From: an uncultured Lachnospiraceae bacterium
GTDB taxonomy: Bacteria; Bacillota; Clostridia; Lachnospirales; Lachnospiraceae
Direction of reading: 5' to 3'
Length of the DNA stretch: 38,981 bases
Assembly: GCA_910585075.1 (NCBI GenBank)
Contig: CAJUED010000037.1
Coordinates: 1-38,981 of the forward strand
Shown here: piece after piece, positions 1 to 8,497 of the stretch
How positions within the stretch are numbered: the first letter of the stretch is position 1
How the letters are laid out: the number at the start of each line of letters is the position of its first letter
Notes under the pieces: model-generated
Seen by the model: only the letters and a program-made list of their open reading frames with translations
Database searches by the model: none
Told to the model about the DNA's origin: nothing
Translations under genes and position numbers: made by a program

Positions 1-67
1 TCCTCAAGGGAAAATTTTTTTGCATCTGGAGGGAAAAGGGGAGTGCATCGGGATAATTATGCAATTA

Positions 68-1558
68 TCACTGCACCATCAAATTCGTATACCCCATCAG
101 ACTTTCATCCACTGCCCTTGCCGCCTCCCGGCCTTCCCGGATAGCCCACACCACCAGCGACTGCCCTCTGTGCATATCCCCTGCGGTAAAAACATTTTTC
201 ACGGAGGTCTCATACTTGCCCGGCGCCGTATTTACATTGGTGCGCTGGTTCAGCTCCACCTTAAAGGCGTCTGTCACATACTTCTGGCTCCCTAAAAATC
301 CCGCCGCTATGAGCACAAGCTCCGCAGGCAGAGTCTGCTCGGAACCGGCCACCTCTTTCATGTTCCTCCGTCCGCTCTCGTCCTTCTCCCAGGCCAGCTT
401 CACAATTTTAACAGCTTTCAGGTTCCCGTTTTTATCCTTCACAAATTCTTTCACCGTAGATTCGTAGATTCTTGGGTCGTGGCCAAATACCGCAATTGCC
501 TCCTCCTGGCCGTAGTCCGTCTTGCAGACCTTAGGCCACTGAGGCCAGGGATTACTCTCCGCCCGTCCGTCCGGTGCCTTGGGCATCATTTCTATCTGGG
601 TGACGGACTTACAGCCGTGACGGATGCTGGTTCCCACGCAATCGTTGCCTGTATCGCCGCCTCCTATAATCACCACGTTTTTATCCTTTGCGCTGACAAA
701 TTTCCCGTCTGCAAAATTGGAATCCAGAAGGCTTTTGGTGTTGGCCTTCAGGAAATCCACCGCAAAGTAAATGCCCTTTGCATCCCTTCCCGGAACGTTA
801 ATATCCCGGGGGTTGGAGGCGCCGCAGGCAAGGACGACTCTATCAAAATCCTTCAGCAGTTTTTCCGCCTTTACCTCCTTGCCCACGTCCGCATCGGTTA
901 CGAAGGTGACGCCTTCCGCCTCCATGACCTTCACCTTCCGCTCCACAATGTGTTTTTCCAGCTTCATGTTGGGGATGCCGTACATGAGCAGGCCGCCGAT
1001 TCTGTCGGAACGCTCAAACATGGTAACGCTGTGTCCCCTTTTGTTGAGCTGGTCCGCCACTGCAAGGCCTGCCGGTCCGCTGCCCACTACAGCTACGGTT
1101 TTGCCGGTCCGCACCTTAGGCGGTTTGGGGTCCGCATATCCTTCCTGATAGGCGTTTTCAATGATGGCGTACTCATTTTCTTTGGTGGCCACCGGCTCCC
1201 CGTTCAGGCCGCAGGTGCAGGCTGCCTCGCACAGGGCCGGGCACACCCGAGATGTAAATTCCGGGAAGCTGTTGGTCTTCACCAGACGGTTGTAGGCCTC
1301 TTTCCAGTTGCCCATATAGACCAAATCGTTCCATTCCGGTATCAGATTGTGCAGGGGACACCCGCTTGCCATGCCACCAATGGTCATTCCCGACTGGCAG
1401 AAGGGAACGCCGCACTCCATGCACCTGGCCCCCTGAAGCTGCTGCCGCTCCCTCGGGAGATGCTCGTGAAATTCCTTAAAATTCCGAATTCTCTCCTTAG
1501 GCTTAATATCCTTTGACACTTCTCTTTTATATTCCATAAATCCTGTTGGCTTTCCCAT
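68..1558 (-). CDS. gltD: Glutamate synthase (NADPH) small subunit
   Basis: This is the FAD-containing beta subunit of glutamate synthase, which passes electrons from NAD(P)H to the large subunit for making glutamate from glutamine and 2-oxoglutarate. The 496-residue product has the expected order: an N-terminal cysteine cluster for [4Fe-4S] centres (C46, C49, C54, then a CPALCEAAC motif), an FAD-binding VVGSGPAGLA motif, and a second dinucleotide motif IIGGGDTGNDC for NADPH. Length is normal for the family. The frame is open further upstream to 1660, but I chose the ATG at 1558 because GGAGAGG lies just before it and homologues begin near MGKPTGFMEY. It follows gltB by 122 nt on the same strand, so the two are probably co-transcribed. 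A short palindrome (GATAATT-ATGC-AATTATC, 52-69) overlaps the stop codon. Confidence 0.96.
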   Translation of the reverse strand: MGKPTGFMEYKREVSKDIKPKERIRNFKEFHEHLPRERQQLQGARCMECGVPFCQSGMTIGGMASGCPLHNLIPEWNDLVYMGNWKEAYNRLVKTNSFPEFTSRVCPALCEAACTCGLNGEPVATKENEYAIIENAYQEGYADPKPPKVRTGKTVAVVGSGPAGLAVADQLNKRGHSVTMFERSDRIGGLLMYGIPNMKLEKHIVERKVKVMEAEGVTFVTDADVGKEVKAEKLLKDFDRVVLACGASNPRDINVPGRDAKGIYFAVDFLKANTKSLLDSNFADGKFVSAKDKNVVIIGGGDTGNDCVGTSIRHGCKSVTQIEMMPKAPDGRAESNPWPQWPKVCKTDYGQEEAIAVFGHDPRIYESTVKEFVKDKNGNLKAVKIVKLAWEKDESGRRNMKEVAGSEQTLPAELVLIAAGFLGSQKYVTDAFKVELNQRTNVNTAPGKYETSVKNVFTAGDMHRGQSLVVWAIREGREAARAVDESLMGYTNLMVQ

Positions 1559-1680
1559 AATTCCTCTCCATTCTCCATATGAACTTTTTGCGCTTATTTG
1601 CTCCTTACGGCATCTGATTCCTTCATACCGAACTGTCGTCTCCGGAGCCCTCTCCTGCATGCACTTTTAAGGCCTTCACC

Positions 1681-4600
1681 TTAATTGGCTGTTCCTCGCG
1701 CCGCATAAAAAGCTTCAATCTGCGCCTGCTCCGCGCTGAGCCCCTTTTCCTCCATCTGCACAATGGCTGTCAGCATCTTTTCATAATCATGGGGAATAAT
1801 CTTTTTAAATTTAGGCAGATACTCCTTAAAGTGGTCTAACACCATCTTCCCCTTTTCCGAATTGGTCAGTGCCACATGTTCCTTAATCATTTCCTTCAGC
1901 TCAATCACGTCATATTTTGAGGTCACTTCATGGGAAGAAACCATTTCTTTATTCAACCGTATATAAAGGTCGTTATCCTCATCCAGCACATAGGCGATTC
2001 CGCCGCTCATGCCCGCCGCAAAGTTCTTGCCGGTTCTACCAAGGACCACCACGCGCCCGCCGGTCATGTACTCACAGCCATGGTCGCCCACGCCCTCCAC
2101 AACCGCAATGGCTCCGGAATTGCGCACGCAGAAGCGTTCTCCGGCCACGCCGTTGATGAAGGCCTTTCCACTGGTAGCCCCGTACAGCGCAACGTTTCCT
2201 ATGATAATATTCTTTTCCGCCTCAAAGCGGCTGCCCCTTGGCGGGTAAACCACCAGCTTGCCGCCGGACAGGCCCTTTCCAAAATAATCGTTGCTGTCCC
2301 CCACAAGCTCAAGGGTAAGTCCCTTAGGGATAAAGGCGCCGAAGCTCTGTCCGCCTGCGCCTCTGCAAAGAATGTGGTAGGTGTCCTCCGAAAGCTCATC
2401 CCCAAGCGTCTTTGTGATTTCCGATCCCAAAATGGTACCAAAGGCTCTGTCCGTATTTTTCACGTCCACCTCAATGCTGCGCTTGCTTCCTTCTCCCAAA
2501 GATTTGCGAAGCTGGCGCAAAAGCACCTTTTCATCCACCGTGTTTTCCAGCTTAAAATCATAAACCTGCTTCGGGTCAAAGGTCACCTTTTCCCTTCCGC
2601 CTGCGTAGGGATTTGCAAGAATCAGGCTCAGGTCAATCTGTTTTTGGCTCTCGCTTAGATTATCCTTCACCTTGAGGAGCTCTGTGTGTCCCACCAGCTC
2701 ATCCACTGTGCGCACACCCAGCTTTGCCATATATTCCCGAAGCTCCTGGGCGATAAAGCGCATAAAGTTCATCACATATTCCGGTTTTCCCTTAAAATTT
2801 TTGCGCAGCTCGGGATTTTGGGTTGCCACGCCCACCGGGCAGGTATCCAGGTTGCAGACACGCATCATCACACAGCCCATGGTCACAAGGGGCGCCGTCG
2901 CAAAGCCGAACTCCTCCGCGCCAAGGAGGGCTGCAATGGCAACGTCCCGGCCGCTCATAAGCTTTCCGTCGGTTTCAATTCTAACTTTATTGCGAAGGCC
3001 ATTCATAATCAAGGTCTGGTGGGTTTCCGCGAGGCCAAGCTCCCAGGGAAGTCCTGCGTTGTGGATAGAGTTTCTGGGAGCCGCCCCGGTTCCCCCGTCA
3101 TAGCCGGAGACCAGAATCACCTGTGCCCCCGCCTTGGCAACTCCTGCCGCCACAGTACCCACCCCTGACTCGGAAACCAGCTTGACGCTGATACGCGCGG
3201 CCTTGTTTGCATTCTTTAAATCGTAAATCAGCTCCGCCAAATCTTCTATGGAATAGATGTCATGGTGGGGCGGGGGAGAAATCAGCCCTACCCCCGGGGT
3301 GGAATGTCTAGTCTTTGCAATCCAGGGATACACCTTGCCGCCGGGCAGATGGCCCCCTTCACCGGGCTTTGCTCCCTGGGCCATTTTAATCTGAATTTCG
3401 TTAGCGCTGACCAGATACCGGCTGGTCACACCAAAGCGCCCTGAGGCCACCTGCTTGATGGCGGAACAACGGTTTTCTCCATCCGCGCCAACCGTAAGCC
3501 GCTCTAAGTCCTCGCCCCCTTCTCCTGAGTTGGAGCGCCCATGGAGGCGGTTCATGGCAATGGCCATGGTCTCGTGGGCCTCCTTGGAGATGGAGCCGTA
3601 GGACATAGCACCAGTCTTAAATCTGGTGACAATGGAATCCACGCTCTCCACCTCCTCAATGGGAACGCCCTTTTTCGGATAGTTGAAATCCATAAGCCCC
3701 CGCAGGTTTTTAATGGCGTTCTCGTCGTTTACCAGCGCGGTGTACTCTTTAAACATCTCATAATCCCCGCGCTTTGTGGACTCCTGCAGAAGATGGATGG
3801 TGGCCGGATTATAAAGATGCTCATCCGCCCCGCTTCTCATTTTGTGATGCCCAAGGCTGTCTAAGGTCAAATCATTTGCAAGTCCCAATGGGTCAAAGGC
3901 CCGTGAGTGCAGCTCATCCACCTGCTTTTCGATATCCTTAATGGTAATGCCGCCCACCCTGCATACGGTGTGGGGAAAATATTTTCCAATCACTTCCTTG
4001 TCAATACCGATGGCCTCAAAAATCTGGGATCCCTCATAGGACTGGATGGTGCTGATTCCCATTTTGGAGGCAATCTTCACAATACCGTGCAAAATAGCGT
4101 TGTTGTAATCCTCCACCGCCGCATAGTAATCTTTATCTAACATGTGGCTGTCAATCAGCTCCTTGATGGATTCCTGGGCCAGATAAGGATTGATGGCGCA
4201 GGCGCCGTATCCAAGCAGGGTTGCAAAATGATGCACCTCCCTGGGCTCCCCGGACTCTAGGATGAGGGCTACGCTGGTCTTTTTCTTTGTCACCACCAGA
4301 TGACGGTTTAGCGCGGAAACTGCCAGCAGGGAGGGAATCGCCACATGATTTTCATCCACCCCTCTGTCCGAAAGGATGATGATGTTGGCCCCATCCCTGT
4401 AAGCCCTGTCCACCTCCACAAACAGCCGCTCAATGGCCCGCTCCAGGCTGGTGTTTTTGTAATAAATAATGGGAATTACCTCCACCTTAAAGCCGTCCTT
4501 TTTCATGCTCTTTATTTTCATGATATCGGTGTTGGTCAAAATGGGATTGTTCACCCGCAGCATATTGCAGTTTTTGGGAACCTCCTCCAAAATATTCCCG

Positions 4601-6234
4601 TCCGTGCCTATATATACGGTGGTGGAGGTCACCACCTCCTCGCGGATTGCGTCGATAGGCGGATTGGTCACCTGTGCAAAGAGCTGCTTAAAATAATGGA
4701 ACAGCGGATGGTAGGTTTTGCTCAGCACCGGTAGGGGCGTATCCACACCCATAGCCGCAATAGCCTCGCCGCCGTTTTTCGCCATGGGAAGAATGCTGTT
4801 TTTTAATTCCTCGTAAGCATATCCGAAGGCCTTCTGCATACGCTGGCGTTCTTCCTCCGTAAATTCCGGTACACGCTCATTGGGAATTTTCAGCTCATGC
4901 AGATGCACCAGATTGCTGTCAAGCCACTCCCCGTAAGGCTGTCTTGAAGCATAGCCTTCCTTCAGCTCATCATCATCCAGCACCTTTCCCCTGACCGTGT
5001 CCACAAGCAGCATTTTGCCGGGACGAAGCCTTTCTTTTACAAGGATTTTCTCAGGAGCAATGTCCAGCACCCCAACCTCGGAGGACAAAATCAGCTGGTC
5101 GTCATCCGTAATCATATAGCGGGAAGGCCGAAGGCCGTTCCGGTCAAGTACTGCTCCCATCACGTCCCCGTCGCAGAACAATATGGAGGCCGGGCCGTCC
5201 CATGGCTCCATCATGGTTGCATAATACTGATAAAAATCCCGCTTTTTCTGGGACATGGTCTTGTTATTGGCCCAGGGCTCCGGAATGGTGATCATCACCG
5301 CCAGAGGCAGATCCATACCGCTCATCACAAGAAATTCCAGAGTATTGTCCAGCATGGCCGAATCGGAGCCTGCGGTATTCACCACCGGAAGCACCTTGTG
5401 CAGCAGGCCGTGGAGATGCTCCGACTCCATATTTTCCTCCCGGGCAAGCATCTTATCCGCATTACCCCGTATGGTGTTAATCTCACCGTTATGTACGATA
5501 AACCGGTTGGGATGGGCCCGCTCCCAGCTGGGATTGGTGTTGGTGGAAAACCGTGAATGCACCATGGCAATGGCCGACTCGTAATCCTTATCCTGCAAAT
5601 CCCCGAAAAAGGTGCGCAGCTGTCCCACCAGAAACATGCCCTTATATACAATCGTCCTGCTGGAAAGGGACACCACGTAGGTATTGTCCGAGGACTGCTC
5701 AAACACCCTCCTTACCACATACAAAAGCCTGTCAAAGGCAACACCCTTTTCCACTTGGGCAGGCTTCTTCACAAACCCCTGCATAATGTAAGGCATACAT
5801 TCCACTGCCTTGTGGCCTAACACGGAAGGATCCGTATGCACCTGACGCCACCCCAAAAAGATAAGCCCCTCCTTCTCCACAATAATCTCAAACATCTTCC
5901 GGGCCTGGTTCCTTCTGAGCTCATCCTGAGGGAAGAAAAACATCCCCACACCGTATTCCCGCTCCTCCCCGATTGCAATCCCAAGGGGCTTCGTAACCTT
6001 CTTAAAAAACTTATGGGGAATCTGGGTCAGGATTCCCACGCCGTCGCCGGTTTTTCCCTCCGCATCCTTGCCTGCCCTGTGCTCAAGATTCTCCACAATC
6101 TTAAGGGCGTTCTCCACGGTCTCCCGGCTTTTTACACCTTTGATATTCACACAGGCCCCAATCCCGCAATTATCATGCTCAAATTCCGGGCTGTATAAAG
6201 GCGCCTGCGGCTTCGTCATCTTCACATCAAACAT
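1681..6234 (-). CDS. gltB: Glutamate synthase large subunit
   Basis: This is the large subunit of glutamate synthase, a class II glutamine amidotransferase fused to an FMN/[3Fe-4S] synthase. The 1517-residue product carries the amidotransferase nucleophile in HDNCGIGAC (C23), so a 22-residue propeptide must be removed. The glutamine-binding region SRFSTNTNPSWERAHP follows, then the synthase domain with GAMSYGSIS and GEGGED, then the iron-sulfur cysteines in MGCVMMRVCNLDTCPVG. The C-terminal part is the glycine-rich beta-helix domain, ending with the GGRVVVLG type of repeats. The frame opens to 6360, but the ATG at 6234 has AAAGGAG eight bases upstream and matches the family N-terminus. It heads the gltB-gltD operon. 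A sigma-A promoter and copies of an intergenic repeat lie just upstream. Confidence 0.97.
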   Translation of the reverse strand: MFDVKMTKPQAPLYSPEFEHDNCGIGACVNIKGVKSRETVENALKIVENLEHRAGKDAEGKTGDGVGILTQIPHKFFKKVTKPLGIAIGEEREYGVGMFFFPQDELRRNQARKMFEIIVEKEGLIFLGWRQVHTDPSVLGHKAVECMPYIMQGFVKKPAQVEKGVAFDRLLYVVRRVFEQSSDNTYVVSLSSRTIVYKGMFLVGQLRTFFGDLQDKDYESAIAMVHSRFSTNTNPSWERAHPNRFIVHNGEINTIRGNADKMLAREENMESEHLHGLLHKVLPVVNTAGSDSAMLDNTLEFLVMSGMDLPLAVMITIPEPWANNKTMSQKKRDFYQYYATMMEPWDGPASILFCDGDVMGAVLDRNGLRPSRYMITDDDQLILSSEVGVLDIAPEKILVKERLRPGKMLLVDTVRGKVLDDDELKEGYASRQPYGEWLDSNLVHLHELKIPNERVPEFTEEERQRMQKAFGYAYEELKNSILPMAKNGGEAIAAMGVDTPLPVLSKTYHPLFHYFKQLFAQVTNPPIDAIREEVVTSTTVYIGTDGNILEEVPKNCNMLRVNNPILTNTDIMKIKSMKKDGFKVEVIPIIYYKNTSLERAIERLFVEVDRAYRDGANIIILSDRGVDENHVAIPSLLAVSALNRHLVVTKKKTSVALILESGEPREVHHFATLLGYGACAINPYLAQESIKELIDSHMLDKDYYAAVEDYNNAILHGIVKIASKMGISTIQSYEGSQIFEAIGIDKEVIGKYFPHTVCRVGGITIKDIEKQVDELHSRAFDPLGLANDLTLDSLGHHKMRSGADEHLYNPATIHLLQESTKRGDYEMFKEYTALVNDENAIKNLRGLMDFNYPKKGVPIEEVESVDSIVTRFKTGAMSYGSISKEAHETMAIAMNRLHGRSNSGEGGEDLERLTVGADGENRCSAIKQVASGRFGVTSRYLVSANEIQIKMAQGAKPGEGGHLPGGKVYPWIAKTRHSTPGVGLISPPPHHDIYSIEDLAELIYDLKNANKAARISVKLVSESGVGTVAAGVAKAGAQVILVSGYDGGTGAAPRNSIHNAGLPWELGLAETHQTLIMNGLRNKVRIETDGKLMSGRDVAIAALLGAEEFGFATAPLVTMGCVMMRVCNLDTCPVGVATQNPELRKNFKGKPEYVMNFMRFIAQELREYMAKLGVRTVDELVGHTELLKVKDNLSESQKQIDLSLILANPYAGGREKVTFDPKQVYDFKLENTVDEKVLLRQLRKSLGEGSKRSIEVDVKNTDRAFGTILGSEITKTLGDELSEDTYHILCRGAGGQSFGAFIPKGLTLELVGDSNDYFGKGLSGGKLVVYPPRGSRFEAEKNIIIGNVALYGATSGKAFINGVAGERFCVRNSGAIAVVEGVGDHGCEYMTGGRVVVLGRTGKNFAAGMSGGIAYVLDEDNDLYIRLNKEMVSSHEVTSKYDVIELKEMIKEHVALTNSEKGKMVLDHFKEYLPKFKKIIPHDYEKMLTAIVQMEEKGLSAEQAQIEAFYAARGTAN

Positions 6235-6266
6235 AACTCCACTCCTTTGTCTGAACTGTTGCTGTT

Positions 6267-6307
6267 TCAAACGCTGCTTCGTTTTGCGCGTCAGCTTACT
6301 GCAACAA
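6267..6307 (+). repeat. Degenerate copy of the 45-nt hairpin repeat (copy F)
   Basis: The stretch beginning CAAACGCTGCTTCG and continuing through GTCAGCTTACTG aligns along its length with the intact copies near 20745 and 13819. The flanks are preserved, but the central stem no longer pairs well. On the minus strand it lies in the transcribed leader of gltB, between the promoter and the Shine-Dalgarno site. Confidence 0.5.
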
Positions 6308-6312
6308 ATGTT

Positions 6313-6341
6313 ACTATACTTCCGTGTCGGTTTAACAGCAA
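6313..6341 (-). promoter_or_regulatory. Sigma-A type promoter for gltBD
   Basis: On the minus strand TTGCTG (6341-6336) and TATAGT (6318-6313) are separated by exactly 17 bases. Transcription would begin near 6306, giving a leader of about 70 nt before gltB. The -35 box is formed by the end of a short intergenic repeat unit. Confidence 0.55.
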
Positions 6342-6376
6342 ACGCTCCGCTTATTAGCAAACGCTCCGCTTATTGC
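6340..6376 (+). repeat. Tandem pair of short repeat units related to the hairpin repeat
   Basis: Two units of AAACGCTCCGCTTATT follow each other (6340-6358 and 6359-6376), differing only in whether an A precedes the final GC. They share the AAACGC and GCTTATTG ends of the longer intergenic repeat but lack its central hairpin, as if the stem had been deleted. They sit between the terminator at 6381-6418 and the gltB promoter. Confidence 0.6.
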
Positions 6377-6418
6377 AAAAAAATCGCAATGAGGTTTTCT
6401 TTCGCCTCATTGCGATTT
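6374..6418 (-). terminator. Strong intrinsic terminator after the S1/CPBP operon
   Basis: A perfect 14-bp inverted repeat (AAATCGCAATGAGG at 6381-6394 with its complement at 6405-6418) has a 10-base loop. On the minus strand it runs into seven T residues. It lies between the CPBP protease stop and the gltB promoter, so it should end the upstream operon. A role as a gltB attenuator is less likely because the promoter lies downstream of it. Confidence 0.85.
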
Positions 6419-6490
6419 ACGACTAATAATATACACCCATTTTTTCAGGTTGTAAATATAAACTTTTCACGCAATTGTCAGACTATCTGA

Positions 6491-7420
6491 TTATTTATCG
6501 CCATCATTTTGATTAGTCAGTCTTTTTATCCTCCACAGACATATCCCTGCCACTGCCAGCAGCGCCGCCATAATCCCCATACTCACACCTTGACTCACAT
6601 TCTCAAACCTTCCCCGGTAAGTCATTGCAAAAACACTGCAATTAGCCACGGCATGAAACAGAACCGGCGCCATAAAGTTGTGATATTTTTCATAGACATA
6701 TGCAATCAAAAGGCCCAGCACACCCCCATAAACAGCCTGTACCACATTTCCATGGTAAAGCCCGAAAAACAACGCCGATAAAACCAATGCAATGGGATAA
6801 GAAAAACACTTTTTCATCCTGTTATACAGAAGCCCCCGAAATACCGTCTCCTCCGCGAAAGGCGAAACAATTCCGTAAAGAATAAGTCCGGCGGCAAACT
6901 CCACCCCGTACTGCTTTTTTGCCACACTGCTGTAGGCGGCCGACTGCTCCGCCAGACCGGTCAGCCCAAAGAGAAAATTGACTCCCACAGCCGCGCAGAA
7001 GGCTAATGCTATCAAAAGAAGCCACTCTCCGGAATGCATCTCATTGCCCAGGCGCTGCCGTGCCTCTCCGGTCCTCCGATTGACGGAAAAACACCTGTCA
7101 TCCGCCACCCCATTTGCATACGCTTCCCCGGCAATCTCTTTCTTTGCCATTTTCCAAACTGCGGCAACGCCAATCAGGGCCGCCAGTCCGTTTATAACAC
7201 CCTGCAGGGTATAAGCGTTTTCCCTTACAAATGTCACAACATCTTCGCCGCCACCGGATAAAACCCCTTCCATGATTCCCCACAGCACCAGCTCGGCCAC
7301 ATCATGAACCACAAAGTAAATCAGCAAGGGCAACAGGAGATAAGCCGTCTTCCGAAAAGACGACCATCCCCTGATTTCCTCTCTGCTTTCTCCGCCTGTG
7401 GAACTCCCAATCCTAAACAT
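6491..7420 (-). CDS. CPBP family intramembrane glutamic endopeptidase
   Basis: A multi-pass membrane protein of the CPBP (CAAX protease and bacteriocin-processing) family. All three family motifs are visible in the 309-residue product: EExxxR at 190-195, FxxxH at 219-223 and HxxxN at 256-260, each in or next to a hydrophobic segment. A hydrophilic loop of about 40 residues lies around residues 91-132. I placed the start at the ATG at 7420, which overlaps the stop of the upstream S1-domain gene by eight bases (ATGTTTAG), a typical coupling arrangement. A start at 7492 would overlap that gene much more. Family members act in peptide maturation, bacteriocin self-immunity or prenyl-protein processing, but the substrate cannot be told from sequence. 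A strong terminator follows. Confidence 0.88.
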   Translation of the reverse strand: MFRIGSSTGGESREEIRGWSSFRKTAYLLLPLLIYFVVHDVAELVLWGIMEGVLSGGGEDVVTFVRENAYTLQGVINGLAALIGVAAVWKMAKKEIAGEAYANGVADDRCFSVNRRTGEARQRLGNEMHSGEWLLLIALAFCAAVGVNFLFGLTGLAEQSAAYSSVAKKQYGVEFAAGLILYGIVSPFAEETVFRGLLYNRMKKCFSYPIALVLSALFFGLYHGNVVQAVYGGVLGLLIAYVYEKYHNFMAPVLFHAVANCSVFAMTYRGRFENVSQGVSMGIMAALLAVAGICLWRIKRLTNQNDGDK

Positions 7421-8324
7421 GGATATCCAGCTTTGCAAACAGATCTCCCAGACTGGTGCCGACGCTTTCCTTTGAGCTGTAGCTTCCCACATCCGCTCTC
7501 TCCTGCTCCTGGGCCTCCTGTCCTTCCTGGACAGCCTTCATGCTCAGTGAAATCTTTCCATCCCGGGTATTTAAAACCTTAACCTTCACCTTATCGCCCA
7601 CTTTAAGCACCTCGGAGGGCTTTTTGATACGCTTTTCGCTGATTTGGGAAATGTGAACCAAACCGCTTAAGCCATCTGACAAGTCCACAAAGGCCCCGTA
7701 AGTCTGCAGGCTTTCCACTGTCCCCTCCAAAATCGTGCCGGGCACCAGCATAGCCACCTTATGGTCGTGCGCTTCCTTCTCCTGCTCTCTCAAGACCTCC
7801 TTTGCGGACAAAACAAGCTTCTGCTTTTCCTTATCAACCGTTATGACTCTCACAGTCAACTTCTTTCCCTTAAAAGGCTCCAAATCCTCCACATAGGAAA
7901 GAGACAGATGAGACGCCGGGATAAACCCTCTCACGCCTTCCAGGAAAGCAACCACTCCCGCCTTCACAACCTCGCTGACCTGAACCTCTAAATTCTTCTT
8001 CTCCTCCATATATCCTGTCAGCACATCCCATGCAAGCACCGCGGTGGCTTCCTTTTTGGAAAGAAGAATATTGCCCTGCCCGTCGTCCATCCGAACAACA
8101 GTGGCTTCCACAACATCCCCCACCTTTACATCCTCCTTAAGCGAAAATCCCGGATCCTCGCTCATATCCGCCGCCTTGATAATCCCCTGGGTGTAATACT
8201 TAAGGTCCAGCGTCACTTCCTCCTCACTGACCCCAATCACAGTCCCTGAAATCACATCCCCCTCGTTAATTTTCCGAAAAGAAGCCTCCAACTCCCTTTC
8301 ATAATCCTTCATAGACTCTCCCAT
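7413..8324 (-). CDS. S1 RNA-binding domain protein (ribosomal protein S1-like)
   Basis: A 303-residue protein made mainly of three S1/OB-fold RNA-binding domains, at about residues 21-93, 109-177 and 195-264. The last is the most canonical (YGAFVDLSDGLSGLVHISQIS). Clostridial S1 homologues often have three to four S1 domains, rather than the six of E. coli S1, and bind mRNA or the ribosome. The charged C-terminal tail is rich in E, Q and S. An AGGAGG site lies eight bases before the ATG at 8324. The CPBP protease gene overlaps its stop codon, so the two are translated together. A function as genuine 30S protein S1 rather than a general RNA-binding factor is an inference. Confidence 0.85.
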   Translation of the reverse strand: MGESMKDYERELEASFRKINEGDVISGTVIGVSEEEVTLDLKYYTQGIIKAADMSEDPGFSLKEDVKVGDVVEATVVRMDDGQGNILLSKKEATAVLAWDVLTGYMEEKKNLEVQVSEVVKAGVVAFLEGVRGFIPASHLSLSYVEDLEPFKGKKLTVRVITVDKEKQKLVLSAKEVLREQEKEAHDHKVAMLVPGTILEGTVESLQTYGAFVDLSDGLSGLVHISQISEKRIKKPSEVLKVGDKVKVKVLNTRDGKISLSMKAVQEGQEAQEQERADVGSYSSKESVGTSLGDLFAKLDIHV

Positions 8325-8454
8325 AACCCGTTCCTCCTTTTTTCTTTCTATAAATTAATTATGCTATTACTTATCTTTTTAAAAACCGGATTCTACTACA
8401 TAAATATTTACCAATAACGCAGCTCTGTGAAAGTAAAGATTCAAAAAGGAACCC

Positions 8455-8496
8455 ACCAAACGCTGTCCCGCTTTGCGGGCCTGCTTATTGAATAAA
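8455..8496 (+). repeat. Intergenic hairpin repeat, copy B
   Basis: An intact member of the repeat family: flank ACCAAACGC, stem CCCGC with loop TTT and GCGGG, then TGCTTATTG and an A-rich end. It lies directly after the stop codon of the SGNH hydrolase gene (8498) and before the S1-domain gene. Confidence 0.7.
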
Positions 8497-8497
8497 C

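Noticed and set aside
479..1516. Long plus-strand frame of 345 codons opposite gltD
   Set aside because: It lies wholly antisense to a well-supported gene and has unlikely residue composition. It follows from codon bias on the other strand.
1930..2658. Plus-strand frame of 242 codons opposite gltB
   Set aside because: It is an antisense shadow of the synthase gene with no ribosome binding site or recognisable motif.
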